Made by a program: the position numbers and the translations under genes. Positions 23,188-32,703 of a stretch of 64,000 bases of DNA are shown piece after piece; positions within the stretch are counted from its first letter, which is position 1; each line of letters begins with the position of its first letter. The notes below the pieces were generated by a model, which was given only the letters and a program-made list of their open reading frames with translations, was not told where the DNA came from and made no database searches. The stretch is from contig CP136063.1 in the NCBI GenBank assembly GCA_032622095.1, positions 278,127,426 to 278,191,425 of the forward strand, in the 5' to 3' direction. The DNA is from Siphonodentalium dalli (Eukaryota; Mollusca; Scaphopoda; Gadilida; Siphonodentaliidae).

Positions 23188-26100
23188 CTACTGACATCTG
23201 GTAAGGATTGAGGAGCGGATGCTATGGAGCCTCCCAATATATTGTCTGCTCCACATCTCAATAGAATTTAACGTCAACTGATCCATGTGTAGGTCTAACA
23301 TCTCCACTATTACTGACATTGAACAGTCCAATATGAGCTGAGTTAGTAGATTAGAATCTGCCAGTATGTTAGTAAGAATAGAGTCAGGGATAATAGATTG
23401 CAGTTTTACGATTGCCTTCTCTCTTGCATCAATCATTTGGTCATGCCTGCAGGCTGTTAGAAAGTGCTCCCTTGATTCTTCTCCATCTTTACACAGTTGA
23501 CACAACGAACTCTCCTTTTGCCGACTGTAAACAGATCTATTTCTCTGGAGTGTATAGGTACCAGTCAGGAGTCTTGCTTTTATTGCTGCCAAATTAACAT
23601 CATGAACATTGGAGTGTAAACTGACCCATAAGTGATGAGGAGAACCAATCTGTACTGTATCTGGGTTCAAATACTTCAGTGAAGATTTCAACTTCATATC
23701 CTCCTTGATCCTCCCTTCCCAAAGCTCATGCACCTTCTTGTCTACCAACTCCTTCCAGGACTTCTTATCAAGTGGGCTTTCCATTACTTCAAAAACTGAT
23801 GGCAACTCGTACATCCACAAAACCTTTCTTACAGTCACAAACCAGCTAGTAGAGTCCAAATTCTTCATAGCAAGCTGTCTTTCGGCAATGGAGATTTCCA
23901 CAGAACCCTTGTTATGGATAATACTAGAGAATAGGGACAACATCTTCTTGTGGATAACAGCCTCAATCGGTAGACAGCCAAGCAAAGCATAAACAGCAGC
24001 ATTAGGAGTCCTGGGTGGTAAATACTGCAACTGTTTCAGCACCTTTCTCTGATAAATTTCTAGCAAATTCAATTCAGTCATACTGTATGTGACACATTCA
24101 ATCCCGTATAGCATTCTTGGAAGCACATAAACATTCCATAGATTAATAGATACATTTGGAGCCAGACCATTTCTTCCATGTAGACCCGCACCCATCAGCG
24201 CATAAACAGTTCTTCGTCCTCTCTGGATTCTCTCATCAACATTTAACTTTCCTCCAATATTTCTTTCCAGCCCAACATGTGTCAACTTATCTTCTGCAAC
24301 AATCGGTTTTTCTTCAAACATAAATGTCTCCAATGCAGGTATATCTTTTATGTTTAGTGATAAGGCAGCACTCTTCATCGGATTTATCTTGTATCTATTT
24401 AAGTGTGAGAAATCTTCCACCTCCTTCAGCATTGCATTCATTTCCGACCCATCATGAGACAAGAGTGCTACATCATCAGCACATGTTGTATGTGGAATCT
24501 GAATATGTCCGATCCTCGCACCGTTGTAATGACGTTCAATATTCAGCAGCATTGGATTGTTGAACCTCTTGTAGTGTACAGCTGATAGGACTCCTCCTTG
24601 TCTCACTCCCTGTTGTATATCAAATTGATGAGACAGTTCATTCTCCCATTTTACTCTCGTCGTCATGTCCTTATAGATGTTGTTAATCAATAGCCACTCA
24701 TCTCCCTGTACCTCATCCAGATATAATCTTCTCATCAGATGTGTATGTGGCACAACATCAAAAGCTTTCTGAGTATCAAGCGTAACAAGATGTAATGGTT
24801 TCTTTGATTCCTTTGCTTCATTCAGTACTTCTGTGATGATTACACCTGCATTAGTTGCAGACACCCCTTTGGTAAATCCTTTTTGAAGCTTGGATTGCGT
24901 CAGGTTTAATTTCTCTGATGATGTTTTGATCAGAATATTTTCAATCACTTTAAGGACAATAGGAGTGACTGTGATGCCTCTGTACTTAGTTGGTAGAATC
25001 TTTTCATCTTTCTTATGTACCGGTGTAAGAACTCCAATCTTCAAAATATCTGGGACTTTCTTCTGTTCAAAACATTGATTGATGAAGTCAGTTAAAAACT
25101 TGATGACCGGCAGCCCTCCCATTTTGATATGCTCTGCTTGAAGTCCTAGATGATCTTTTGATTTCCCATTCTTCAAACTGCTTATTATCTTTTCAACTTC
25201 AATTTCAGAGATTGTCGGTAATGGCATATGTTGATCACTGCAGAGAGATTCAATCGCTAATATGTCCTTGTCAACTTCTTTATCATATGTATCATTGAAT
25301 AAAGGATCCTCCAATGGAGAAGCCAAACCCGCAAAATACTCTGCCCATCCCTCTCTGATATCTTCACTTGATGATAGCGTCCTTCCATTGACAAATAGTT
25401 CCTTAGTGATTGTTGATTTATTTTGTCGCTGTTTATTCACTAATTTGAAGAATAGTGACGAGTTTTCCCCCTTTGCCTGTATAATCTCTTCAATCATCAT
25501 CTTTCTATTGTTAACAGCCTCCAGTCTTTGAGCACTCCTCAGCAATCTCGAAGTCCTCTTTCTATTCATCAATAATCTATTTGTTGGAGATTTAGGTCGA
25601 CCCTGCGTCTTCCATTCCCAAAATGCTTTCTTAGACAACTTCACCGCTGCAGCAATCTCTTCTGACCAAACTCGTTCCTTCTTCTTAACCTTGACCATCT
25701 CTTTAAACTTCGGAATACTCTTTTTTGCAGCTGTTTTGAGAATTTTGGAGAGATCTTCTATCATTAGACCCATATCAAACAGTGACTGTGATTTCCCACT
25801 TTTAAGATGACATCTTACATAGTCCTCATATAGCTGTTGGTTGCAATTCTCCCATTTTATACGGGCTGGTACTTTATTGCATTCTTCTTTTCTCTCACCG
25901 GATAAAATCAATTTAATCTTCCCTGTGACTGGAACATGATCAGATGTATTCAATTCACTTCTTTCAGCTATTGCAATATCTATTAGTAATTCCTGGTATG
26001 TCTTGTGGATAAAGATGTAGTCAATTTGAGACAAGTCCCTCTCATTTGTGTGGTAAAATGTTGGCCGCAAGCATACGATACTCTTCATTCCAATCTCATC

Positions 26101-26679
26101 TGCTGCACAATCAAGCTTGACATCTCTCCTGTTATTATCCCTCATCAAAAGAGAAGCGTTCCAATCTCCACAGTAAATTATTATATGGGTATCTCTATAT
26201 TTCTTCGAAATTTCTGTGACTTCATCTAGATATGATCCAAATCTGTCTTCACTATCAGCATCTCCCCTTGAAGGCATATACACATTAATTAAACAGATCG
26301 GTGGTTCTACAGATATTTCCACTACTATAAGATTGGGGGATCCATCTGGCAACATTTTGGTAACAGGAAATTTCTCTCTTTTGAGTAACGTGGCAACACC
26401 TCCGTATCCTCTTGGCATCTCTTGCGGTGATATAATGTTATCTTCATCAACTGATTTGGAGTAAGTTGTATGAGAATCCTGAAATTCTTCCAGAAATCCT
26501 TGTTGGTATTTATATAGCCAATGTTCTTGAATACATAGGATGTCACATTGATCTAGTAGTTGCTGTGTATATATCTGGTTACTCTTGATGTTTTTTACAT
26601 TTATTGTCTTGATGGTGATTACATGCTCATTGCTGATTGAAGATGCCGCCATGTCACTTCCGAGGCTCGGCCCCCGCAT
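23188..26679 (-). CDS. LINE ORF2: endonuclease and reverse transcriptase (1163 aa)
   Basis: The N-terminus is an APE-type endonuclease that would nick target DNA. Its motifs are QEHW (51-54), GDWNAS (171-176), SQIDYIF (217-223) and SDHVP (246-250). The reverse transcriptase follows: KNGKSKDHLGLQAEHIK (503-519), YRGITVTPIVLKVIENIL (566-583), motif A TLDTQKAFDVV (633-643), motif B GVRQGGVLSA (691-700) and motif C CADD (733-736). In motif C a cysteine replaces the usual aromatic residue, while both catalytic aspartates are present. A C-C-H-C zinc motif closes the protein (CQLC at 1060-1063, H1072, C1077). It overlaps the end of ORF1 by 61 nt in another frame, so translation probably depends on reinitiation or a frameshift; the true ORF2 start may therefore not be the first Met. 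No stop or frameshift breaks it. Confidence 0.93.
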   Translation of the reverse strand: MRGPSLGSDMAASSISNEHVITIKTINVKNIKSNQIYTQQLLDQCDILCIQEHWLYKYQQGFLEEFQDSHTTYSKSVDEDNIISPQEMPRGYGGVATLLKREKFPVTKMLPDGSPNLIVVEISVEPPICLINVYMPSRGDADSEDRFGSYLDEVTEISKKYRDTHIIIYCGDWNASLLMRDNNRRDVKLDCAADEIGMKSIVCLRPTFYHTNERDLSQIDYIFIHKTYQELLIDIAIAERSELNTSDHVPVTGKIKLILSGERKEECNKVPARIKWENCNQQLYEDYVRCHLKSGKSQSLFDMGLMIEDLSKILKTAAKKSIPKFKEMVKVKKKERVWSEEIAAAVKLSKKAFWEWKTQGRPKSPTNRLLMNRKRTSRLLRSAQRLEAVNNRKMMIEEIIQAKGENSSLFFKLVNKQRQNKSTITKELFVNGRTLSSSEDIREGWAEYFAGLASPLEDPLFNDTYDKEVDKDILAIESLCSDQHMPLPTISEIEVEKIISSLKNGKSKDHLGLQAEHIKMGGLPVIKFLTDFINQCFEQKKVPDILKIGVLTPVHKKDEKILPTKYRGITVTPIVLKVIENILIKTSSEKLNLTQSKLQKGFTKGVSATNAGVIITEVLNEAKESKKPLHLVTLDTQKAFDVVPHTHLMRRLYLDEVQGDEWLLINNIYKDMTTRVKWENELSHQFDIQQGVRQGGVLSAVHYKRFNNPMLLNIERHYNGARIGHIQIPHTTCADDVALLSHDGSEMNAMLKEVEDFSHLNRYKINPMKSAALSLNIKDIPALETFMFEEKPIVAEDKLTHVGLERNIGGKLNVDERIQRGRRTVYALMGAGLHGRNGLAPNVSINLWNVYVLPRMLYGIECVTYSMTELNLLEIYQRKVLKQLQYLPPRTPNAAVYALLGCLPIEAVIHKKMLSLFSSIIHNKGSVEISIAERQLAMKNLDSTSWFVTVRKVLWMYELPSVFEVMESPLDKKSWKELVDKKVHELWEGRIKEDMKLKSSLKYLNPDTVQIGSPHHLWVSLHSNVHDVNLAAIKARLLTGTYTLQRNRSVYSRQKESSLCQLCKDGEESREHFLTACRHDQMIDAREKAIVKLQSIIPDSILTNILADSNLLTQLILDCSMSVIVEMLDLHMDQLTLNSIEMWSRQYIGRLHSIRSSILTRCQ

Positions 26680-29063
26680 AAAAAATGCTGTGAGTCTTGA
26701 CTTCTATCCACTTCATCAACTGCATCTTCTGTTTCATTAATGTTATTTGATGCATTTCTGGTACAAGTTTTCTCCATTATAACAGTCTTCAGAGGGTGCT
26801 GTGGGTTGTGACTTCTATTCGTTTCCACATCAGCAATAACTGAAGGCAGATGACTGATTTTATTTGTATCCACATTAGCAATGACTGATGACTGATGTAT
26901 AGTTTTATTTGTATCTTCATCAGCAATAACTGATGACTGATGACTGGTTGACTGATTTGGTATTTCTTCTTGTGATCTGTAGATATCAGGTTGAGTTTCA
27001 GTACTACCGGTACTTGTATATGTTTGCTGTAAGTTGGTGTCCACACCCCTTTTAGATATTTCTATCCCGTTATCTTCGAAGCATCGATCCCTTCTTCTTA
27101 TGCTGTCCGACTTATTTGTTTCGTTATCAACATAATGGTTCATGTAGTCATTTCGGGTATTTCGCCATGAATTTTGGACAAATCTCTTCCTCCGATTCTG
27201 AACTTGTTCCCTTCCATTCAACACTGGGTGCAGTAGCATGTTTCTGTAAGGTCCATTGACAGCATTGTTGACATAATGTGGATTACATGTACTCACATTT
27301 GGATGATACAGTTGTTGGCCTTCATAAGAACTTGGAGGTGGATTATTTATACCAGTACCGGTATGTGTATGGAATAGTTGCTGGCTTTCAGATGAAATTG
27401 GTGGTGATACATGATGGTTTGTTAATATGGATTTTTTCATTGTCTGGATCTCCTGTTCTTGAATTTTAGATTGAATCTTCATTATGCTTACTTCCATCTC
27501 GATGTTCTTCCTTTTCAGCATTTCAAATTCTAGATTACAAGGATGTTGAGACTCCCAGTTACATGTATTATACATGTTTTGCTTGTTACCTGCATAACCT
27601 AGAGGTATAAATCCAGGTGGAGGTGTTACTGTGTTAAATGCAGGTCCATCAATTCTTACTTGCTTTTCAGTGGTATCAGGAATTGCAGCCACCTTCATCC
27701 TCAGTATTCGGTTGGAGTTATTGAGTTCTTCAATTTTGTTCTCAAGTTTTGAAATTTCTGATCGAGCAAGGGTTAGTTGATGAGATTGTTCACAAAGTTC
27801 TTGTTCTCTTAACTGGATCTTCTTTTCTTTCAATGCCAATTTTCGTTCTCTCGATTTCAAATCCTTCTGAGCAGCTGTACTAGTAACCTGATCCTGTTCT
27901 TTGCTAGTAGTACATCTATCTTCATCATCATGCTGACTGTCACAAAAGTCTTTGATGTTTGTTTGCGATGACAGATTACATGTAGCTGAATCTGACACAT
28001 GCTGTATATCATAAACTCCATTTAGAGAAGTTACCATTGATGTTTGTGATGCATCTTCTAATGTTGAGATATTCGTTATGACATTTACATCAGGACCACT
28101 TCTTACTGGTAGTTGTGTATCAATGCCTGTGACAGAAGGACCTGAAAATCTGGAAGAGGAACAAGATGGTGCAGCTGGTACTTTCATTTGATCGTCTAAA
28201 GTGGAACACCCAGGACATACATAGTTATAGTCCGGAACAGATTCAATTTGTTCAACTGTTGCAACTGAGAGCTTCAGACATTGGTAATGCATCCAATTTG
28301 AGCACTGTGGACATAATACAGCATCTTCTTCAGCCGGGTTCAAGCACAAATCACAAACAGCATCTATGACTTCTGATCCTGCAGTTGACGCTGAGGTTTC
28401 ACATTCGAATGAGTGTTGTTGACTGTCAGCAGTCTCTTCACTTTTACTAGACACACGCCTGTCTATAAGATGCTTACTTCTTGAATCAGATGTTACGTTA
28501 TCTCGAAATTTCTTTTGTGAAGATTGAGACAGGATATCTTTAAACATGTCATCTATTTCTTCAATCTGGGTCAACTCGAACATACTATATTGTATCAGCG
28601 GCAAGTGCTCTTGGTAGAATAAAGAATGAGCCTGTACCCCATTAACAAGCACTGAAGAATTTGTATCATAAATGTTCATGGTATATTTCAGTCTAGAGTT
28701 CTCTTCACCTTTTTTCGACTTATTATACACACGTAGTTGATGGTCAACCTTGATCCCCTGTTCATCCACTCCATGAGATGGTTTCAATTCGTATCTTTCG
28801 TCTGAACTCAGCACCTCCTTTGAAGCATTCTTGAAAGCTTGCCATAAAGATGAGCTGAGTTGGAGATAATATTGCATACCTGGCTTGACTTGCACATCAA
28901 ACTTCATACAATTGGCAGTCCTAAACTTCTTTAATAAAGAAGTCTTTTTATTTAAGGTGTAATATCTTCTTGAAGATTTCTCAGCAACAGCCTGGGATGC
29001 TTTTGTATCTTCACCATTTTCTTTCGAACTTTGTTTCACATTCACTTGGCCTCTAGTAATCAT
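26619..29063 (-). CDS. LINE ORF1: PHD-finger, coiled-coil protein (814 aa)
   Basis: This is the first ORF of the intact LINE. ORF1 proteins of non-LTR elements generally bind the element RNA. A PHD-type zinc finger lies at about 237-286, with cysteine pairs CDLC, CPQC, HYQC and CPGC in the C4-H-C3 order; PHD fingers in ORF1 are known from some CR1-like LINEs, where they may read histone tails. A charged coiled coil follows at about 400-465 (ERKLALKEKKIQLREQEL then SEISKLENKIEELNNSNRIL). The C-terminal part is Asn/Gln/Thr-rich and contains three tandem 15-residue repeats (HQSSVIADEDTNKTI type) encoded at about 26805-26945. The last 61 nt overlap ORF2. The ATG at 29063 is the first in frame. 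Confidence 0.88.
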   Translation of the reverse strand: MITRGQVNVKQSSKENGEDTKASQAVAEKSSRRYYTLNKKTSLLKKFRTANCMKFDVQVKPGMQYYLQLSSSLWQAFKNASKEVLSSDERYELKPSHGVDEQGIKVDHQLRVYNKSKKGEENSRLKYTMNIYDTNSSVLVNGVQAHSLFYQEHLPLIQYSMFELTQIEEIDDMFKDILSQSSQKKFRDNVTSDSRSKHLIDRRVSSKSEETADSQQHSFECETSASTAGSEVIDAVCDLCLNPAEEDAVLCPQCSNWMHYQCLKLSVATVEQIESVPDYNYVCPGCSTLDDQMKVPAAPSCSSSRFSGPSVTGIDTQLPVRSGPDVNVITNISTLEDASQTSMVTSLNGVYDIQHVSDSATCNLSSQTNIKDFCDSQHDDEDRCTTSKEQDQVTSTAAQKDLKSRERKLALKEKKIQLREQELCEQSHQLTLARSEISKLENKIEELNNSNRILRMKVAAIPDTTEKQVRIDGPAFNTVTPPPGFIPLGYAGNKQNMYNTCNWESQHPCNLEFEMLKRKNIEMEVSIMKIQSKIQEQEIQTMKKSILTNHHVSPPISSESQQLFHTHTGTGINNPPPSSYEGQQLYHPNVSTCNPHYVNNAVNGPYRNMLLHPVLNGREQVQNRRKRFVQNSWRNTRNDYMNHYVDNETNKSDSIRRRDRCFEDNGIEISKRGVDTNLQQTYTSTGSTETQPDIYRSQEEIPNQSTSHQSSVIADEDTNKTIHQSSVIANVDTNKISHLPSVIADVETNRSHNPQHPLKTVIMEKTCTRNASNNINETEDAVDEVDRSQDSQHFLCGGRASEVTWRHLQSAMSM

Positions 29064-30330
29064 GTTGATACTTTAGTCTATTTACTCTTATTAATGAGCA
29101 AAAGCAGAGCAGGAATTGTGTTAGTAACAGAGCAGATAGAAATACCCTGTTCAGTGGGGTATGTTGAGTCTGAGAGCACAGAAATGAGAATGACTGAGTA
29201 GGAGAATCTCAGAATCCAGCCTTCAGTTCAGGTACCAGGTTTGGCAATAAATTCTAAATTGACCCAATTCTTAGCCAATTAATAGCAGAATCCAGTAACA
29301 ATTGCAGAACACTTCATCAGAATCTCTTTTCGTTCATGTATTAGGTATACCAGAGTAGATTATTCCCATTTCATTGAATTCCAGTTCATCAACAAAAATA
29401 CCGTTGGCCGTTATTTTCCAAGTCACCAATATTCGAGGTATAATAAAAAATGTCAACACCTGTAATAGGCTAAAAAATACTACTTCACCATAGAAAACCA
29501 AAAACAACCAAATCAAGAGGTTCTGCGGTAACCAATTCAAAGTTTGTGTAACTTTTGCTACACCAATACAACTAAAACTTGATTTAAAACGATTTAAATT
29601 CTCCGAAAACTAAATTGTGACTTCTCTCTTGTTTACATCTTGAACACCAAGATAAAAAAAAAAACACCTTTTCAATTTCACTGCAAATTAATCTCAAATG
29701 CAATTTCACTGTTTTCAGACTTTTATTGTTGTTGCAATTTTCTAAGTTTTTTTGATAATTGTTTTGCCTTTTTCAAGTTTTGACGTTTTTGTTCTTGACG
29801 ATTTGAACACTGAGATCTGGCCTGGTTTAGATTCTTACTCCCCAACAACCGGAGAATTGGCGAACACGTTCTTGCCAATCTTGGTCTGTTTTTGAACTTA
29901 AGGACTTTAAAATTGCTAACCCAATTTCAACCCAAATTTGATGGAGTTAAAATAATGGATTGTGCTCACTTTTATTGGTAATCACAGCAACCAAACCCAT
30001 GGCTGCACCATTTTAACAGTATAATTAGTGGTGATTATCTCAGAAATACAAAATGTGAACTAAAATTATACTCTAGAGGTTTTTAAAAATATTTTTTTCG
30101 AACCCAAATCCAACAAAAACAAAATCAATTTCTAAGAAAAAGATATGGAAATGTGTAGTGAATACTGTGAAGAATGATGAACAATAAAAATATATTAATA
30201 TTTACCAAGTGTTCTTTGAAAACATTACATAGAACCAGTTGTTAACAAATGCCAGAATTATTTCCCCAACATGGCTATTAAAACTGAGAGCTGGCAGCGA
30301 TTGGTTAACTATTGACAGTGGTGAGTTGAC

Positions 30331-30518
30331 TGTTCGGGATGCTCGAGTCAAGGTATATGTTAAAGTATATAGTATTTTATTATCATCTCATGACGGCTAT
30401 CACACACCCAGAATCCCGTTTTTCTCACATCAATTATACTCCAACAAATACTCTGTAGGTACCGCCCATTCATTGCAAGAATACATCAGTCAAACTCAGT
30501 TGTACTCTTACTCTAACA
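30331..30518 (-). repeat. 3' LTR of gypsy element
   Basis: 188 bp, a direct repeat of 31943-32132. It is next to the polypurine tract at 30519-30532. Confidence 0.88.
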
Positions 30519-30736
30519 CCTCCCCCCTTCACACACAAGTTCTCGTATCATTTACACGTGCAAACAACTCGGTCATAATTCTATCGTATATCATTATATG
30601 TCATACTAGCTAGGTCACGATCTCACGGGTACCGACTTATATCCAAAACATTAAAAAATTATTACAAAGATTAAACTGATTATAAAGAATACATGTGTAG
30701 ATACATTATAGCTGATCACAATGTGTTGTTTATATT

Positions 30737-31590
30737 TCACATAGATTCGATTAAACGTTTGGTGCTTAACACCAGTCTCCCACTTCTGGTTCGACTCAAA
30801 GATCCGTTATCGCTGTTTTGATCAGAGTCATTTCCATCAGAGTCACTTCCGTTGTTAGGTATTTTTTGTAAATGTCTGCGGTTTCGCCTCAGAATTCCTT
30901 TATTTGTTTTAACAAGATAACTCATACCATGTGTCTCTGGCGTGGATACATTATAGCTGATTTCACCAGGCTCGCTCCAATGTTTATCGTTCGCGGTGCG
31001 AATTCGAACTTTGTCACCTGCATGTAATTCGGGCAATGGTGATGCCCCTTTGTCATATGTTCTTTTATAACTTTCCTTGTATTGCTTATCTCGCTCTTGA
31101 ACTTTTTCAAGAGAAGGCCACATAGGTGTTAATGTTTCTGGTGCACACGGGATGTTTGTGCGAATGTTACGTCCCATAATTAGTTGACAAGGTGTAAATC
31201 CAGTTGATTTGAGTGGCGTTGTGCGATAAGCCACCAATGCAGTGAAGATGTCCTTCTGATTTAGTATGTGTTTTGTCAGTTTAACACCACTTTCCGATTC
31301 TCCGTTCGATTGAGGGAAATGGGGAGATGATGTAATGAGTTGAATTGATCGGGAATTGATAAAGTCCTTGAATTCTTTCGATGTGAAATAACTGGCGTTG
31401 TCTGTTCTTAGTATTTGGGGGTTACCCCAATGAGAAAACATGTTCTGCAGTCGCCCAATTATTTGGCTTGACGACTCGTTGGTTACCATTGCTATTTCCA
31501 GGTAACGAGAAATATAGTCAATGACGACGAGATATATCTTGCCTCCCACGTAGCACACATCTGCTCCAATTTTCTGCCATGGTAGGTTCG
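30737..31590 (-). pseudogene. Gypsy pol remnant: integrase catalytic core and C-terminus
   Basis: The frame contains the retroviral-type integrase core from its first strand. The acidic residues are in VVIDYISRYLEI, RTDNASYF and SNGESESGV (the D-D-E triad). After it come a basic chromodomain-like or SH3-like tail and a stop at 30737. Upstream in frame PWQKIGADV, the usual lead-in to the core, is present, but the zinc-binding HHCC domain, RNase H, RT and protease are gone. The junction with gag is at about 31590, so the product could not support retrotransposition. Confidence 0.85.
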
Positions 31591-31884
31591 GTATATATTG
31601 TAGAATCTAGCCCGGTCATGAATAATATTCCGTTTCGGAATGAAGTGTGCATCATACTTTGATAATACAATATCGAAAGTATCTTTTTCCCTATTTGTTA
31701 AAGTAAACGATTGAAAAATGTTCTCTGCCTCACGTCCCATCGAATAGATCAACGATGAGACTTGCACTTTCCCGCTCTCTGCGTCCAACTTAGAAGCAGT
31801 CCTGTAATGGGAAAAACAAGCTTTCCATTCCGACCAAGCTGTAGGACAAGTAAAATCAAACGACTCCGGTGGTTGAAACGGCAT
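31591..31884 (-). pseudogene. Gypsy gag remnant (N-terminal)
   Basis: From ATG at 31884 the frame reads as a gag N-terminal region of the invertebrate gypsy type (FTCPTAWSEWKACFSHYRTA, then SLIYSMGREAENIF). Comparable gag proteins begin with the same Pro-Pro-x-x-Phe-Asp-Phe opening. It runs to about ARFYNI, after which the sequence belongs to integrase in a different frame. The nucleocapsid part is deleted. Confidence 0.8.
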
Positions 31885-31942
31885 AATGCAGCAGATAATA
31901 GTCCAATATCGTTCACTTAGGTAAAGTTTACTTCTGACACCA

Positions 31943-32132
31943 TGTTCGGGATGCTCGAGTCAAGGTATATGTTAAAGTATATAGTATTTTATTATCATCT
32001 CATGACGGCTATCACACACTCCCAGATTCCCGTTTTTCTCACATCAATTATACTCCAACAAATACTCTGTAGGTACCGCCCATTCATTGCAAGAATACGT
32101 CAGTCAAACTCAGTTGTACTCTTACTCTAACA
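31943..32132 (-). repeat. 5' LTR of gypsy element
   Basis: 190 bp. It differs from the other LTR by a small indel near CACACTCCCAG and a few substitutions, which implies a fairly recent insertion. The primer binding site adjoins it at 31931-31942. Confidence 0.88.
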
Positions 32133-32664
32133 TTGACAAAATAATTTCTTAAGCTTCAATTTAGCAGACCACCCTGTAACCACTAAATAGGTCAGCAATC
32201 ATGGACTAATCCCTTATGGTCCAGTGGCCACAGACTGGCACACAGGCTGATAACAATACCAGCAAGACATATGTCAAGTGCCATCTTCTGGACAGCATTA
32301 CTGAGAAAGTTAATCTACCATTTGCAAACAAGTGGTTCTGAATATATTTTTCAAAGAATGCTTGGTAAATATGAATATATTTTTATTGTTCATCATTCTT
32401 CACAGTGTTCAGCACACATTCCCATATTTTTTTCTTAGATATGGACTTTGTGTTTGTTGGATTTGGGTTCGAAAAAAATATTTTTAAAAACCTCTATAAA
32501 GTTCACATTTAGTATTTCTAACATGCTCCACCATGACTTATACTCTTAAAATGTTGCATTCATGGATTTGGTTACTGTGATCACTAATAAAAGTGAACAT
32601 TAACCTTCATTTTGACTCCATAAAATTTTGGAAAATTGGTTTAGCAAAGTCCTTAAAAGCGGAC

Positions 32665-32697
32665 ATTTCCCAACCCGGACATTTACCCCACCGCTAC
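32665..32697. repeat. CGGACATTTACCC minisatellite, left part
   Basis: Two units of the CCGGACATTTACCCAC type lie left of the foldback element at 32704. They continue on its right side at 35097-35210, so the element interrupted one array. Confidence 0.6.
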
Positions 32698-32703
32698 GGG
32701 CAG

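Larger units (their letters stand above)
23004..29890 (-). mobile_element. LINE with two intact ORFs
   Basis: Order on the minus strand: a 5' UTR of uncertain extent (to about 29800-29890), ORF1 (29063-26619), ORF2 (26679-23188), and a 3' UTR of about 180 bp ending ATACGAAGACAAGACAAGACAAG, a short ACAAG tandem run. Both ORFs are uninterrupted, which suggests a young insertion that was recently active or still is. Short simple-repeat 3' tails instead of poly-A occur in CR1-like and related LINE groups. The clade should be set by RT phylogeny. Confidence 0.85.
30331..32132 (-). mobile_element. Ty3/gypsy LTR retrotransposon, internally deleted, with TTGAC target duplication
   Basis: The LTRs are 30331-30518 and 31943-32132, about 97 percent alike by eye, each with TG...CA ends. 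TTGAC lies on both sides (30326-30330 and 32133-32137), a 5-bp duplication typical of Ty3/gypsy integration. On the minus strand the 5' LTR is followed by TGGTGTCAGAAG, matching the complement of the 3' end of a tRNA-Leu (CTTCTGACACCA), so this is the primer binding site. The purine run GAAGGGGGGAGG before the 3' LTR is the polypurine tract. The inside keeps only the start of gag and the C-terminal half of integrase, so the element cannot move on its own. Confidence 0.9.
29897..32663. mobile_element. Foldback element with about 320-bp arms, split by a gypsy element
   Basis: The left arm (about 29897-30227) and right arm (about 32339-32663) are inverted relatives: AAGGACTTTAAAATTGCTAA at left matches the complement of TTAGCAAAGTCCTTAAAAGC at right, and TCGAACCCAAATCCAACAAA matches the complement of TTTGTTGGATTTGGGTTCGA. 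Removing the LTR element at 30331-32132 (plus one TTGAC) leaves about 960 bp. The outer boundary on the left abuts the LINE 5' region and is approximate. No transposase. Confidence 0.7.
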
